From contig NC_133104.1 in the NCBI RefSeq assembly GCF_022965805.1, positions 28,206,069 through 28,270,068 on the forward strand: a DNA stretch of 64,000 nt. Reading direction: 5' to 3'. Positions 10,267 through 22,600 of this stretch are shown one piece after another. The first letter of the stretch is position 1; each line of letters begins with the position of its first letter. Under the pieces are notes generated by a model. That model saw nothing but the letters and a program-made list of their open reading frames with translations, was not told the origin of the DNA and made no database searches. The translations under genes were made by a program, and so were the position numbers. The DNA comes from Primulina eburnea. Taxonomy: Eukaryota > Streptophyta > Magnoliopsida > Lamiales > Gesneriaceae.

Positions 10267-11169
10267 GAAGATAGAATATGGGAGAAGGAGTTTAAGCCTC
10301 TACGTGAAAAGTATAGGCGGTGTGAAGGAGAGGAGATGTATGATATGCATGTTGATGAGAATAGACGATGTAGTAGATTTGGGGGGAATAGAGTGTTGCA
10401 TGTTGACCGTTATAATGATAGGCGAAGTGATGAGATGAAAAAGGTGATGAGGAAGCAATTTGTTCCAAATCACAATGATGGGAGAGGTGGTAGGAGAGAT
10501 GAACATGGCTTGTATGATAATTTGTTGGCATCCACCTGGCGGCCCAACAGAAACGACAAAATCATGGGAAGGTCAATGGTTGAGTCGAGGCATGAAGCTA
10601 CAAGGCATAAACATCGAGGTACATCTAAAACTTCTAATCCTCATACTGTTGATATTATATGTTGTTGGTGTTTAGCCGTTGGGCATGATATTAGCCAATG
10701 TCCACGTGAGGAGGTGACTGTAGTAGAATCACCAGTGGAGCCTAAATCTCAAATGGAGACTGATGTTGTGGTTGAGCTTGAGTCTCAAGTGGAAGTTGAG
10801 GTTGTTGTTGAACCTCAATCTAAAGTTGAGGCTGAGGAGAGTGAGTTACATGTTGTTGAACGATATACAGCGGAGAATGAATCATTAGGTGGGGAAGAAA
10901 TGCTTAATTTGTCTATTTTGGAGGAAGAGAGTAGGCACGGATCAGAATCTATCGTACATAAATTTCTTGGTGAACTAAATGTTTCATTGGTTCAATTGAA
11001 TCAAAATGTCCTTGAGGATCAATTGAAATTTTTTCGTGAATTGAGTGAAAAGAAATGTGAAATGGCCGAAAGAAAGAGTGAAAAAAAAAGTGAGATGGCC
11101 ATAGAAAAGAAAAGAGAGAAAAGAAAAAGAAAAAGAGGCCAAAGAAGAAGAAAAAGAAAAGAAAAATAA
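10267..11169 (+). pseudogene. Reina-like gypsy gag, internally deleted
   Basis: The frame is open from 10267, with the first ATG at 10336 (277 codons from there). WEKEFKPLRE and MKKVMRKQFVPNH match positions that are far apart in Reina-like gag proteins, so the central capsid part is largely deleted. A CCHC zinc knuckle, CCWCLAVGHDISQC (C-x2-C-x4-H-x4-C), follows at about residues 109-122. The C-terminal third is acidic and valine/glutamate-rich, then ends in a run of lysine and arginine, possibly a coiled coil. A stop at 11167-11169 cuts the frame, and related sequence continues in another frame at 11201. Gag forms the particle and binds element RNA. This copy is unlikely to be functional. 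Confidence 0.75.
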
Positions 11170-12512
11170 ATTAAAGGCCCAAAAGAGTGAAAAGGGTAAG
11201 GTGGAGAGTTGCTTATTCTTGCATAAACCATATCAAGTACCTAGGTACAAAATGGTTTATTCTCATTGTGATGATATAGCCGGTTCAATCCCGAGCCTTG
11301 TTACTTCTTCTTTGCAGGAATTTGATGAAGTCGTGAGGAGGCGAGACAGTGTTATTGGTGTGAGAATGCAATGGGATGATTCATATGAATTTGGAACTAA
11401 TAAAGGTGATGTAAGGTTAGTTGCCAACGCAACAACCATGAGGTATGACTTTCGTCCTTATCTTAATCCGTTGTTGTGTTGTATTCAAGAATTTGGAGTG
11501 ACTGTCAAAAATGTGATGTCCAAAGGGTCTAACTTTGAATTAGCGCTTTTGTCGAGGAATCATGAAGGTGAGAGTGGTGTGGCATTGATTGAGTTAAGTT
11601 CAAATGTTACTGATTTTGATTTCTCAAAAGCTTTCAAATTGATAAAACTTAGTCATGGCCATGAATTGTATGCATTATGCTTAAATCGTCATGAGGTGTT
11701 AAATGATTACATGGATAGTACATTTAGTGTGTTCTATTTGGATGATTTATATTTGTGTGGGCATGGTATTGAGAGATTGATGGTTGGGTATCATAATTGT
11801 TTCATTCATGTTGAATATATGTTTAAAGAGATTAAATTTGACATTCAATATTCATTGCATGAGTTACGTGCTAGTGGAGCATACTGTTGCTATTTTATCA
11901 TCGACATAATCCATGATTATATGTGTTGGTTTCATATAAAGAGGTATGTTAAGTGGTGTAGTGAAGGGTGCATTGGATATAGGGAAAGGGTATGGGCTTG
12001 ATTCTTATGTGTTGAATCAATTATGTCTTATTCCTAGTGAACTATGGTCGTACACATGTATGTATATTATTTTAGTATTGACTAGGTCTAAGAAGGGGAG
12101 GAATTTAATTTTCGTGATGCTTAATGAGATTTTGTTAATGTCATTTTGTGTCATATATTATTTATCTTTTGGAGCAAATGTATGCATACATAGGAAGGCT
12201 ACCGTGAAGTTGGTTCCAGTAATGATGAAGCGAGCACCTGATAACGTCTACAAACTTGAGTTGAAAGGTAAGAATGTTGATAATTTAATTCTTTTTACTA
12301 ACATGCTTCATTTTTGCCTAGATAGACAAGATTTGAAGACAAATATTTTTGATGAAGGGGAGTATGATATGAATTTGGCCGGGCATGACGTGCTAATGGT
12401 TGGAAAGATATTCAAAGAGGCACTACAAGGAGTGATGATCAAGGAAGAAGGGCTCGTGATGCATGGGAGTAGGTTTGGGGGTCAAAGGAACATTCTTCAA
12501 GCATCTTTTTGA
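11170..12512 (+). pseudogene. Gypsy pol remnant around an unrecognised ORF
   Basis: Two overlapping frames (11201-12001 and 11946-12512) make a remnant without reverse transcriptase or integrase catalytic cores. The N-terminal phrase PSLVTSSLQEFDEV resembles the linker just before reverse transcriptase in Reina-like elements. The C-terminal phrases DNVYKLEL, DEGEYDMNLAGHD and FKEALQGVM resemble the extreme C-terminus of those polyproteins. Between them, about 11340-11990 encodes about 215 residues I cannot place, including MRYDFRPYLNPLLCCIQ and LIKLSHGHELYALCLN. A frameshift lies near 11946-12001. It is either a deletion derivative carrying foreign sequence or a very diverged pol interior. 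Confidence 0.6.
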
Positions 12513-13282
12513 ACGACCGAGGCTACACGGACCTGTACACGGGGTCCGTTTCCACTACTTTCGAGACGTGAAAATTACAGTGCCTACACGGACCCCCTTC
12601 CGGACCTGTACACGGGGTCCGTGTCCTTTACGACTTGGAGAGAAGATTTTTTCTAAATTAGAGTTTTAATTATTTTGGCAAGTAGATTTGATATCTTTTT
12701 GATTTTGTATCAATATATGCACGAATTTTATTGATGGTAAAGACATTAAGAATTGTTCATTGAATATTGAATTGATTATTGATTGCGTTTTTCTCTCAAT
12801 TTCAATGCTTGGCTTTGTATACACCTTTGTGTGTTTCTCAAATCAAACTTATCAAAGTTTAACACTTTGTGGCGTTTGTCATTGTTCTTCACTCGGATTG
12901 TCAAAGACGAGTTCTTTGAAGGTTTGCTTGAATTTCGATTGTTTATCTTTCGTAATATTTGTTGTTAAATTCTTCGTGATTTAAAGGTGAATATTACACA
13001 CTTGTTCAAAAAGATCGGGACAACACAACCGTTTCTTTGTTTCATCGAATCGAGGACGTGACTCCGTTTTTGAGCGCGTTTTTTTTCGTGGTTCGAAGGA
13101 TCGCATCAAATTGCATCACCATGCAACCCTCTACGTAAGCTTCTGTCTCAAGTTTGATTAGGACCCAATAATATGACATCGTTCATCTTTACGTGTCAAG
13201 CCTTACCCATCGATGTTGAACCTTAATGGACGGTCGGCATGAGTTTCCTCAATAATATGAGCCGAAATCATGGGAGTTCCAC
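11885..13282 (+). repeat. Tandem segmental duplication, unit 1 (1398 bp)
   Basis: The unit begins GTTGCTATTTTATCATCGAC and contains the last part of the pol remnant, a hairpin pair (12534-12624), an LTR-like tail running to GGATCGCATCA (about 13110) and a segment ending GAAATCATGGGAGTTCCAC. The next 1398 bp repeat it almost base for base. Confidence 0.9.
12534..12624 (+). repeat. CACGGACC/GGTCCGTG hairpin pair (unit 1)
   Basis: TACACGGACC, a short loop and GGGGTCCG form one dyad. CTACACGGACCCC and GGGGTCCGTGT form the second around a TTCCGGACC-containing loop. They lie just after the pol stop, in the LTR-like region. Confidence 0.8.
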
Positions 13283-13913
13283 GTTGCTATTTTATCATCG
13301 ACATAATCCATGATTATATGTGTTGGTTGCATATGAAGAGGTATGTTAAGTGGTATAGTGAAGGGTGCATTGGGTATAGGGAAAGGGCATCTAGGCTTGA
13401 TTCTTATGTGTTGAATCAATTATGTCTTATTCCTAGTGAACTATGGTCGTAAACATGTATGGATATTATTTTAGTATTGACTAGGTCTAAGAAGGGGAGA
13501 AATTTAATTTTCGTGATGCTTAATGAGATTTAGTTAATGTCATTTTGTGTCATGTATTATTTATCTTTTGGAGCAATGTATGCATACATAGGAAGGCTAC
13601 CGTGAAGTTGGGAATTCCATTAATGATGAAGCGAGCACCTGATAACGTCTACAAACTTGAGTTGAAAGGTAAGGATGTTGATAATCTAATTCTTTTTACT
13701 AACATGCTTCATTTTTGCGTAGATAGACAAGATTTGAGGACAAATATTTTTGAAGAAGGGGAGTATGATATGAATTTGGCCGAGCATGACATGCTAATGG
13801 TTGGAAAGAAATTCAAAGAGGCACTACAAGGAGTGATGATCAAGGAAGAAGGGCTCGTGATGCATGGGAGTAGGTTTGGGGGTCAAAGGAACACTCTTCA
13901 AGCATCTTTTTGA
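13283..13913 (+). pseudogene. Second copy of the gypsy pol C-terminal remnant
   Basis: Frames at 13270-13452 and 13545-13913 repeat the C-terminus seen at 11946-12512, with DNVYKLEL, EEGEYDMNLAEHD and FKEALQGVM. It lacks any catalytic domain and exists because of the tandem duplication. Extra stops and a frameshift between about 13452 and 13545 separate the two pieces. Confidence 0.7.
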
Positions 13914-13924
13914 ACGACCGAGGC

Positions 13925-14037
13925 TACACGGACGTGTACACGGACCTGCACACGGGGTCTGTTTCCACTACTTTCGAGACGTGAAAATTACAGTGCCTAC
14001 ACGGACCCCCTTCCAGACTTGTACAAGGGGTCCGTGT
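13925..14037 (+). repeat. CACGGACC/GGTCCGTG hairpin pair (unit 2)
   Basis: Counterpart of 12534-12624, with an additional CACGGACGTGTACACGGACC insertion. Several arms have lost pairing (GGGGTCTG; CCAGACTTGTACAAGGGG). It appears to be decaying relative to unit 1. Confidence 0.75.
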
Positions 14038-14681
14038 CCTTTACGACTTGGAGAGAAGATTTTTTTCTAAATTAGAGTTTTAATTATTTTGGCAAGTAGA
14101 TTTGATATCTTTTTGATTTTGTATCAATATATGCACGAATTTTATTGACGGTAAAGACATTAAGAATTGTTCATTGAATATTGAATTGATTATTGACTGA
14201 GTTTTTCTCTCAATTTCAAAGCTTGGCTTTGTATACACCTTTGTGTGTTTCTCAAATCAAACTTATGGCGTTTGTCGATTGTTCTTCACTCGGATTGTCA
14301 AAGACGAGTTCTTTGAAGGTTCGCTTGAATTTCGATTGTTTATCTTTCGTTAATATTTGTTGTTAAATTCTTCGTGATTTAAAGGTGAATATTACACACT
14401 TGTTCAAAAAGATCGGGACAACACAACCGTTTCTTTGTTTCATCGAATCGAGGACGTGACTCCGTTTTTGAGCGCGTTTGTTTTTTCGTGGTTCGAAGGA
14501 TCGCATCAAATTGCATCACCATGCAACCCTCTACGTAAGCTTTTGTCTCACGTTTGATTAGGACCCAATAATATGACGTCGTTCATCTTTACGTGTCAAG
14601 CCTTACCCATCGATGTTGAATCTTAATGGACGGTCGCCATGAGTTTCCTCAATAATATGAGCCGAAATCATGGGAGTTCCA

Positions 14682-16863
14682 TGTTGTTCACATCACTATG
14701 TCAATGGATGTCACAGCTTTCCAGTGTCCAGTGCTGCCCCAATAATATGAGCCGAGTCCTGAACACGGTAGTGTTCATCATGCACCCATTGTCGATGGAA
14801 GACATGGAAATTATAAACACCTTTATAATTATTCTTTTCAGGCTTGATATTAATTTTGAATCTTATTCGAAATGAGGGTTTTTATTTTTGAAAGGTCTCA
14901 TCATTAATTTTATTTAAAAGCTCGCCAGGTTTGATCGTATGTTTTCCGGATTCATGCAACCTTTTGTTATTATCATAATAATAACGCACATACTCATTAT
15001 TTATAACATATCATGCATATATTATAAACAGTGAGCAAAATAAGGATGATCAATTCCCCAATACTAATGGCCCGTGTGAGCTAAACACGGGCCTAGGTCC
15101 AATCCTAGAGAAATGCATGGGATGCAAATGCAACTTTTACATAAGCTTCCAATATTTATATGTCCTCGATCTTCATAATCATCAAGGTCACCATCTTCTA
15201 ATCTTGATCTTCCACTATACTAATATTTACACTTAAGGGGAAAAGCTGCAAAGTTTTACGTTGGAGCAAAATCCGTCCGTTCAAGTTTGAGTCCGAGTAC
15301 AGCACCGAGTTCCTAGCGACGACAGCGACAACAGGACATAAGTTTTACTGAATTCTAATATCGGTTGAAAATATGATATTGTTAGAATTGGATATTATTC
15401 ATATATGGTGTTCTCGACATGTTAGACATCGTATAATCGAAACCAGATTGAAGAATGGATGACGTATGGAATTGTTATGGTTTTCTGAGTTGAGTTGATT
15501 GAAATTTCACAGATTTGATATTATGACCTGTTAATATTGAAGATTATGATTAGTATTGATATTAGAATTGTGTTGTTATCGATTATGAGGTGTTGGGATT
15601 GATATTTGATTGATATTGTATTGCTGGGTATATTGATATTATTCAGAGTTGGATCAGATGGGATGTTGATTCGTATATACTAATATTGTATTGCCGGTAT
15701 TGCGAGATTGTACAGATTTGGGATTATAATCCGTTACTATTGAAGATTATGATTTGTAGTAATATTGATTATGAGCCGTGTTATTATATTTGTGAGGTGA
15801 AATTGACGGGGTTATTGAGATTGTATTGTATGCCGTCGAAACATCAGTAGATTGATATTGATCAGATTCAGTATGGATTGAGATTGTATCGTTGACATTG
15901 ATCAGATTATGTCTTAATTTGCGTATTGATCAGAACAGGCTTTGAATTGAGCTGTATATTGACACAGTCGATTCAATATTGTCGTTTCAGATTGAATATG
16001 GACAGATTTGACTTGTAGACTTCGACTTCGTTGGACCGAGAAGAGAAAGGTATAAGTCAATGTTGATTCGGAATTGCACAACTCGAGTTCGATTTGACTT
16101 GAGTTTCCCTAAATCACATACTTTATTTTATTGCATTGTTATCTGCAATTATGAAATTGATATGTGTGGTCTATTGATTCATAGACAGAGTATGTATTGA
16201 GTCATAGGCTGATTCGCATAGTCATTGGCTGATGCGCCAAGTCTTCGGCTGATTCGCCAAGACACTGGATATTTGGTTTATATCGATGTCGCTTAGGAGT
16301 TGATTCATTCCTATAGCTGAGATTCGATATATGGGACAATATCCAGAAACTGGGATCCCTAGATTAGAAATTAGTCGAGTCTGAGATGACGAGTCTTGAG
16401 TTGAGTTACAGTTTGTTTATTGCTACGTGTTTTCTGATTTGATACATGTTATTGTTATTTGTTTCATGCTGTTATATCTGTTTATATGAAATGCATGTAT
16501 ACATGATTTATACTGAGAATATAATTCTCACCGGAGTTATCTGGCTGTTGTCTTGTTTGTATGTGTGCTTGACAAAAGGTGGGACAGGATCAGGATCAGA
16601 AAGAGGTTAAGAGATTATAGTTAGCGTGGAGATCCGGGCCCCGAGGCAGAATAGGATTCTGCACTGGATGTATAGTAAATGAACCTAGTTGAGATAAAGA
16701 CATGTAGTACATGATTTGTACTTTTATATTGTCATATATATTAGACAGAATACATTAAGTTTCCGCAGTTATAATTAAAAAAAAAATTAGTCCCACTTTT
16801 CTTAATTGTTCTATTTGACATTAATAACGATTAAAACATGAAATTATCGTCCGGGTCCCCACA
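14682..16863 (-). mobile_element. LTR-like segment, probable chromovirus type
   Basis: On the minus strand the outer end reads TGTGGGGACCCGGACGATAA from 16863, an LTR start common among plant gypsy elements. AT-rich sequence follows without coding content, including a TGCGGAAAC block (about 16760) and a small triplicated GCTGATTCGC-like repeat (about 16209-16262). The other end is not recognised, and the part below about 15300 may belong to a neighbouring leader. The strand rests only on the terminal motif. Confidence 0.45.
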
Positions 16864-19559
16864 TAGAGTATAAACATGAACTATCGACCAACACTTGGCT
16901 CGACGGGCACCTACTCTGACATATGTGACATATTGGTATGATGTTTTAGTAATTTTTCTGCTTATATGCATTAAAATGTATTTTTAAAGGGTTATTCGAG
17001 TTATGGCCGAGGAACGGAGACCGATGGCTGAAAAATGAAAAATAATTTTACTTAATAATTAATTTTAATTATTTAAAATATAATCGATGCTTTTTATTAT
17101 TTTTGAGGTGATTTTTCTTATAATCGAGTTATTCGTGCTTTTTAAATAAGGAGTTTTGAGGTGATTTTTTTACACCGGGATGTAAATTTTATCGGTGTTG
17201 GATTTTCAACAAAAATACGAACGTTTTGGCAACCCGGCTAATAATTTCACAAATTTTATTAACCAAAGATTTTAGTTAAGCACTAATGGGCCTAAGCTTG
17301 GTTAGTATTTTAATTAACTTAAAAAAAGACAAAACCTACCCCAACCCTCACATAAACTCACGCCCCCTACCCCAAATCATTCAAACTCTTTCTTCTTCCA
17401 AATACACGACACACACACAAGGGTTGAAGGGAAAATCATCGAAAGTTGCTAGGATATTCAAGCCAAGGTCGTTCGTCGTCGTTCTTCACAATCGTCAACG
17501 TATAATCGTGTATTAAAAACGCAAAGGCGCGCGCCATATTCTTCCCTTCACTCATCCATCACACCATAGTATTTGTTTAAAAATGTTTTGCATGAAAATA
17601 TTCCATTTGTGTATCATATGTGAATTTTTAAGGCTTGAATTTGATGCAAAATCATGTTTAATATGTTGTTAAGGGGCGGCCATGGTTACGGTATTGATCA
17701 AGGATTTCTTTAAACCAGAGTAAGGGTCCTACACACACACACACGAACAACGCTGCACTCGAAGGAACAACAAGCATGAATCGAACTCATGGTGTTGTGA
17801 TCATGGGGCTCGGTTGAAGAGGGTTAGGTTGCATGGCTTGGATTGGGTCACGGCTGGGGCTTGGCTCGAGTCAGGAAAGGATTCCTAGCATGGGTCACGG
17901 CTGGGGAGGAGTCCTAGCAAGCTTGGACTCCACCCGAGGGCCAAAGGGAAATCGCGCAAGGGAGTGCAGCAGCGCGCAGGGAAAATAGGCTCGGCCAGAG
18001 GGTTTTGGGCTGGGCTAGGTCAAGTCCTTAGGGTCCTAGTAGGGTGCACAATGGGCTGGTTCAGGGGCTGGTCCAGTGGCTAGGTCCTAGGCTCACAATC
18101 GAAGAGTCCATCGCGCAAGGGAGTCCCTTGGCTGTGCAAGCATCTGATGTATTGCCTTCGACTCGAGCTTAGGGGCGAATCCTAAGGGTCCAGTAGGGTC
18201 TATAGGGGGTTAGGGTTGAAGTTGGTCCAGCATGGCTCGATGAAAAATCAAGTTGGATCGAGGCTAGCACTTAAGGTTCGGTTAGGGTTTTCTTGGATTT
18301 TAAATTGAAACATGGCTCATGGGGGTCGAGTTATGGTTCACGAGGGCTAAAATAATATAAAAAGTCTAAGTTTTTAATTTGAAATTTTTATATTAAATTT
18401 TGTATTAATTCAAAATTAAAACGCATTAAAAACGAATAATTAAGGATTAATTAAAAAGTCTTGAATTCAAGCTAAATAAAATTCTAAAAAATTTAATTCA
18501 AGCTTAAATAATTATTTGGAACATGTTAGAGTCAATTGAATTAATAAAAAGTCAACTTCGAGGATTTTTACGTTTAGGGGTAAAACGGTAATTTTACACT
18601 AGAAAATAGTAAATGTCATGATAGTGCTCTGATTGCTATTTTATATGTTAAAATGATTATTTTAAATGTTTATAGATTTTTATGATTTAATATGGACTTT
18701 TAAAAGATATGTTGCATGCTTAGTTTAAAAGAAAATTGATATTTATATGCATGTTTTTATAAATTGATGGAAATACGAATGTTGAAGGATGTGAAGGGAT
18801 TGTGACTAATATGTTGATACGATGATATGTTAATATTTAAGGCCAAGGCTCAGTTGACGGGTGAGAGTGTCGCTGATGTCCCCGCCGCCTAGTACTGTGG
18901 TTACATGTAGATGGATCTATCGCCCAATACGAATACGAATACGAAAGTCACAATCAACGATCTGATTTCAACAAACATGGATAAGAATATGAATATGAAT
19001 ATGTATATCATGAATATGTTGATATGAAAATGTTTAAGTTTATGCATTTGCATGAAAATGTTATTTTACGTACAAGTATTTTCACCGTTGCATGTGATTT
19101 GTATACGTATCATGTTGTTATCAAGATTATGAAGTGTTGAGTCTTTAGACTCACTAGATGTGATCGATGCAGGTGAGTTTGATGTTGAGGGTAGTGGAGA
19201 TCTTGATAGATGATCTGACTGGACTAAAGATGCACATAACCCGAGGACCAGCGCTTCTAGTTTTCTGCATTTACGTTTATGATTTATGTTAAAGATTTTT
19301 ATGACTTTATTAATGCTTTGAGTGGTTTTTGAGAGGTTGCTAGTTTTAGATTTATAGCTAATTTAGGATTTGCAAACGAGTCACGATTTATGATTCAAAC
19401 TAGTTTCCTTTGGAATTTTTAAATGTTAGTTGGTTGAATTAATTTTAAATGATGTCAAAATATTTTATGCATGTGTATGTAAGTCGGCCGAAATTATCAG
19501 GGTTTTAAATAAATAAAAATTTCTAGTACTTTTTAAGAAAACGAGTATTAGACGTTTCA
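16864..19559 (+). mobile_element. Chromovirus-like LTR fragment, family A, 5'-truncated
   Basis: From about 16955 the sequence matches the solo LTR at 30897-47753: GGTTATTCGAGTT, GGAACGGAGACCGATGGCTG, TGAGAGTGTCGCTG..CCCCGCCGCC and GAGGACC.GCGCTTCTA blocks occur in the same order. It ends in the same GACGTTTCA at 19551-19559. The 5' start (TGTAACGCTCC in the other copy) is missing. The region 17720-18330 is GC-richer, with GGTCCTAG-type repeats, as in the other copy. No ORF is credible. Confidence 0.75.
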
Positions 19560-20345
19560 GATTGAATACTAAGTGTAAGGTTATGTGAAAACTGAATAGA
19601 ACTAAAACACACGATTTTTAGGGATGTTTGGAGTCTTCAAATGCTCCTACATCACCCCTTCTATCTAAAAGATATGTTTTTCACTAATAGAGTTTGATGT
19701 ATTACAACAGATTGTAATAATCTACTTCAGTTGGACATATATACTGCCAAACTAAAACTCTTAGTTTTTCAAGTACCTTATAGCAAATAATTGAATTGCT
19801 TTTAACAAATAGCATGAATTCTACGAATAAATACAATGAAAATAAGAGCTTAAGTGGGCAATTTGTAAACTGAGAAAATGCTCAAAAATTTTATCGCAAC
19901 TGATTGATGATTCTAGATAGTTTGTTTAGTATGTTTTCACCAACCCTCTTCAACTAAATCGATAAACTATATATAGTCTTTAATTCCAACGGTCACATCG
20001 AATGCATTTAATTACTAATATCAATTGAATCGTCGTTTAGTTCAACTTGATGATTTTATCTGACAGTGGTACAAAGTATCAGACTGTTCTGCTCTGTTAC
20101 ATCTGTTCTTCTTTTGTACGAACTAGCAGTTTGTCGGCTGATAGTACAACTGATGTCGTGACTAACTGATGAGAAGTCAACTGATCGGCAGATCAGTTCA
20201 GCTTGACATTATCAGTTCAAAATGATGTCATTTCAATTTGGGATACTTCGGTTGATGAAGATTTTTCCAGTTCTATTAAGAAAAGTCTTCAGTTCTAATT
20301 ACCAATTCGTTTACTGAACTTTTGTCATATGTTTTAAATATTTTT
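19560..20345 (-). mobile_element. Ty1/copia LTR fragment, minus strand
   Basis: Shares blocks with the copia LTRs at 48578-49506 and 58619-59705: TCTTCAAATGCTCCTACATC, CACCCCTTCTATC..AAAGATATG, a TATATAGTCTTTAATTCCAACGGT stretch near the promoter, and many AACTGA/TCAGTT words. It is cut by a TA microsatellite at about 20364 and abuts the end of an LTR of family A at 19559. Confidence 0.65.
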
Positions 20346-20363
20346 TTCAATTATGATATCTCA

Positions 20364-20371
20364 ATATATAT

Positions 20372-20420
<49 letters not shown>
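20364..20420. repeat. TA dinucleotide microsatellite
   Basis: About 25 TA repeats with one GA interruption. It marks the junction of two LTR fragments. Confidence 0.95.
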
Positions 20421-20425
<5 letters not shown>

Positions 20426-22600
20426 GTCATTTGAAATAAACCAACCATCCTATTATTTGAAAATCCAAAAGGACGCAGTACAAAATGTAAAATCGTAAAA
20501 CAAAATTTAAAACTACCTTTTTTTAAAATATCAAAAATTCTTAAATCCACTCAAAATCCGTCAAAATCATAAAAGTCATAAAATCTTTAAAGTAATCTTA
20601 AATCATAATAATGCAGAAAAATAGTAAAGGTCCTCGGGTAATGTGCACCATCAGTCCAGCCAGTTCAACCATCAAGTCATCCATCATCATCAAAATTATC
20701 TTCACCTACTGAGTCTGTTGGCCAAGAAAACTTTAACCATGATAACAAGTAGTACATATATATTCACAAGCAACAGTAAAAATTATTTTCATAAAATTAG
20801 CTTATCATGAACATGCATAACATTAAATTCTTTCCTTCCATCATATACCTTTTCTTTCATCATATACGTATATGTTTCCCTTTTTATTGAATTAAGATCA
20901 TTAATTGGGACTTTCCATCAGCTGTAAGTCGATGGATCCATCTATGTATAACTATGGTACCAGGCGGGGGGGATATCAGCGACACTCTCACTCGTCAACT
21001 GAGTCTTGACCTTACATATCATCATATCCTTTCGTATTCATTTTTGTATTAGTCACAATCAAGTCACCTCCTTTAAACCTTTGATTCTATCCTTCACTTA
21101 TAAAAATTCATGCATAATATCTTTTTTTCTTTTAAACCAAGCATGCAACACGTCTTTTAGCATTATCGTTTTCTATCATAAAATTTCATAAACTTTTAAA
21201 ATAAATTTTTTTATCATTCATTACAGAGTTTAGGGCAGTGCCATGACGTCTAACATTTTTCAGGTGTAAAATGTCTGTTTGCCCTTGAAACACTAACTTT
21301 CCCAATTCACCCTTAGACCTTGAAACGGCGCTCCGAATCTCTCCAAACTTAACATAACACCTTAAATACACCGATAATCATTTCTTGGACGTAAACTTAA
21401 GATCCTCGGCTAATTTCCCAATTCGAACTCAAACCCGAATCGACTCGAAACTTAACCAAACTTGAATAATAGCTTATTAACACCTAACCATACCATATGA
21501 AACCCAAATCAAGCTAATTAAGACCCATAGAATAGCCTAGCAACCTACTGATTTTTTTTGCACCTTTTTCAAAAACCCTAACTTAAACAAACCATGAGTT
21601 CCTTCAAACCTAGACCCTAACCACCATTTCCAAACCCTAGCTGACCCTGTTGGGACCCTAACCGAACCCCTTAGACCCTTCCTACACCAGCTCAACAGCT
21701 CATGCAAGCACAACCACAGAGCTCGTGCACTTGAAGACCTGCGCGACCAACCTAGCGCCCAAGGCACTCGCCAACTGCTCTCCTCCTTGCACTAGCCTCC
21801 CTTAGCCTATCTAGGACCATGAATAAACCCCCTTAGGACCCTTGGACGTGACCCAAAAGTAGCCCGAGCCACACCCTTCTAGGAAACCAAAAATCGAAAC
21901 CCTGACATGGTTTTGAACCCAAAAATGTGCAGCTTGTTTCCCTACTTGTCCATACCTTAGCCAAGCCTCTATAGACCCTTAATCATGCTGTAAAACATCC
22001 CTTCCCATAGCCCTATCGTGACATTCCATTTGTGTAACAAAAGCATGAATTTAAAGGTATGAAAACTCAAGTTATAACATGTACAAGCCATAAAAAATAT
22101 ATATATAAAAAGATCATGTTTTTCATGCAATCATATATAAACACACATAATATGGTATGAACGATGAGTAAAAGAAGATTAAGGCATGCCTTTGCGTGTT
22201 TCAGGAATGAAAAACATTCCTTGACGCGACGGACATTGGCGGAGAGACGAGGGAGGAAGCTTGCTGAGTTTTCTACCTTCAAAATACACGTGATTTGGCT
22301 TGAAAGTGTGGTGTGTGTTCATGTGGGGTGAGGGGAGAAAGAGTCCTAGTTTTTTTCTTGGTGTGTGCATGTGTTTTGAGAGTGTAGGTTAGGGTTTTAG
22401 AAGTTTGCTTTGATATAGAATATAGGATAGGAATTTAGGACCAATAATCATATTATAATAGGCCCATTAGGCCCATTACTAAAAATCGAAAAGTGCAGTG
22501 CAAACGTAAAATCGTCAAACCAAAAAAAAAAAGCTTGCAATTTTTTTTTTCCAAAAATAGCATATCTTCTTAAATCCTTTATGTTGGGATCGAGAAAGAG
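20421..22600 (-). mobile_element. Chromovirus-like LTR fragment, family A, inverted copy
   Basis: Reverse complement of blocks seen at 16955-19559 and in the solo LTR, including CAGTCCAGCCAGTTCAACC (about 20655), the ACCAGGCGGGG..ATCAGCGACACTCTC block (about 20960-20995) and GGACCCTAA-rich sequence (about 21600-21850). With 16864-19559 it forms an imperfect inverted pair around the copia LTR fragment. Both ends are eroded. Confidence 0.7.

Larger units (their letters stand above)
13283..14681 (+). repeat. Tandem segmental duplication, unit 2
   Basis: Near-identical second copy of 11885-13282. It differs by scattered substitutions and small indels, for example a shorter AACTTATGGCG stretch near 14260 and an extra T near 14345. 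After unit 2 the sequence diverges at about 14681. Confidence 0.9.

Noticed and set aside
10292..10531. Minus-strand frames antisense to the Reina-like gag
   Set aside because: Shadow frames of the real gag (histidine/tyrosine-rich mirror of its codons).
20347..20550. 67-codon minus-strand frame rich in IYIYIY
   Set aside because: Translation of the TA microsatellite.
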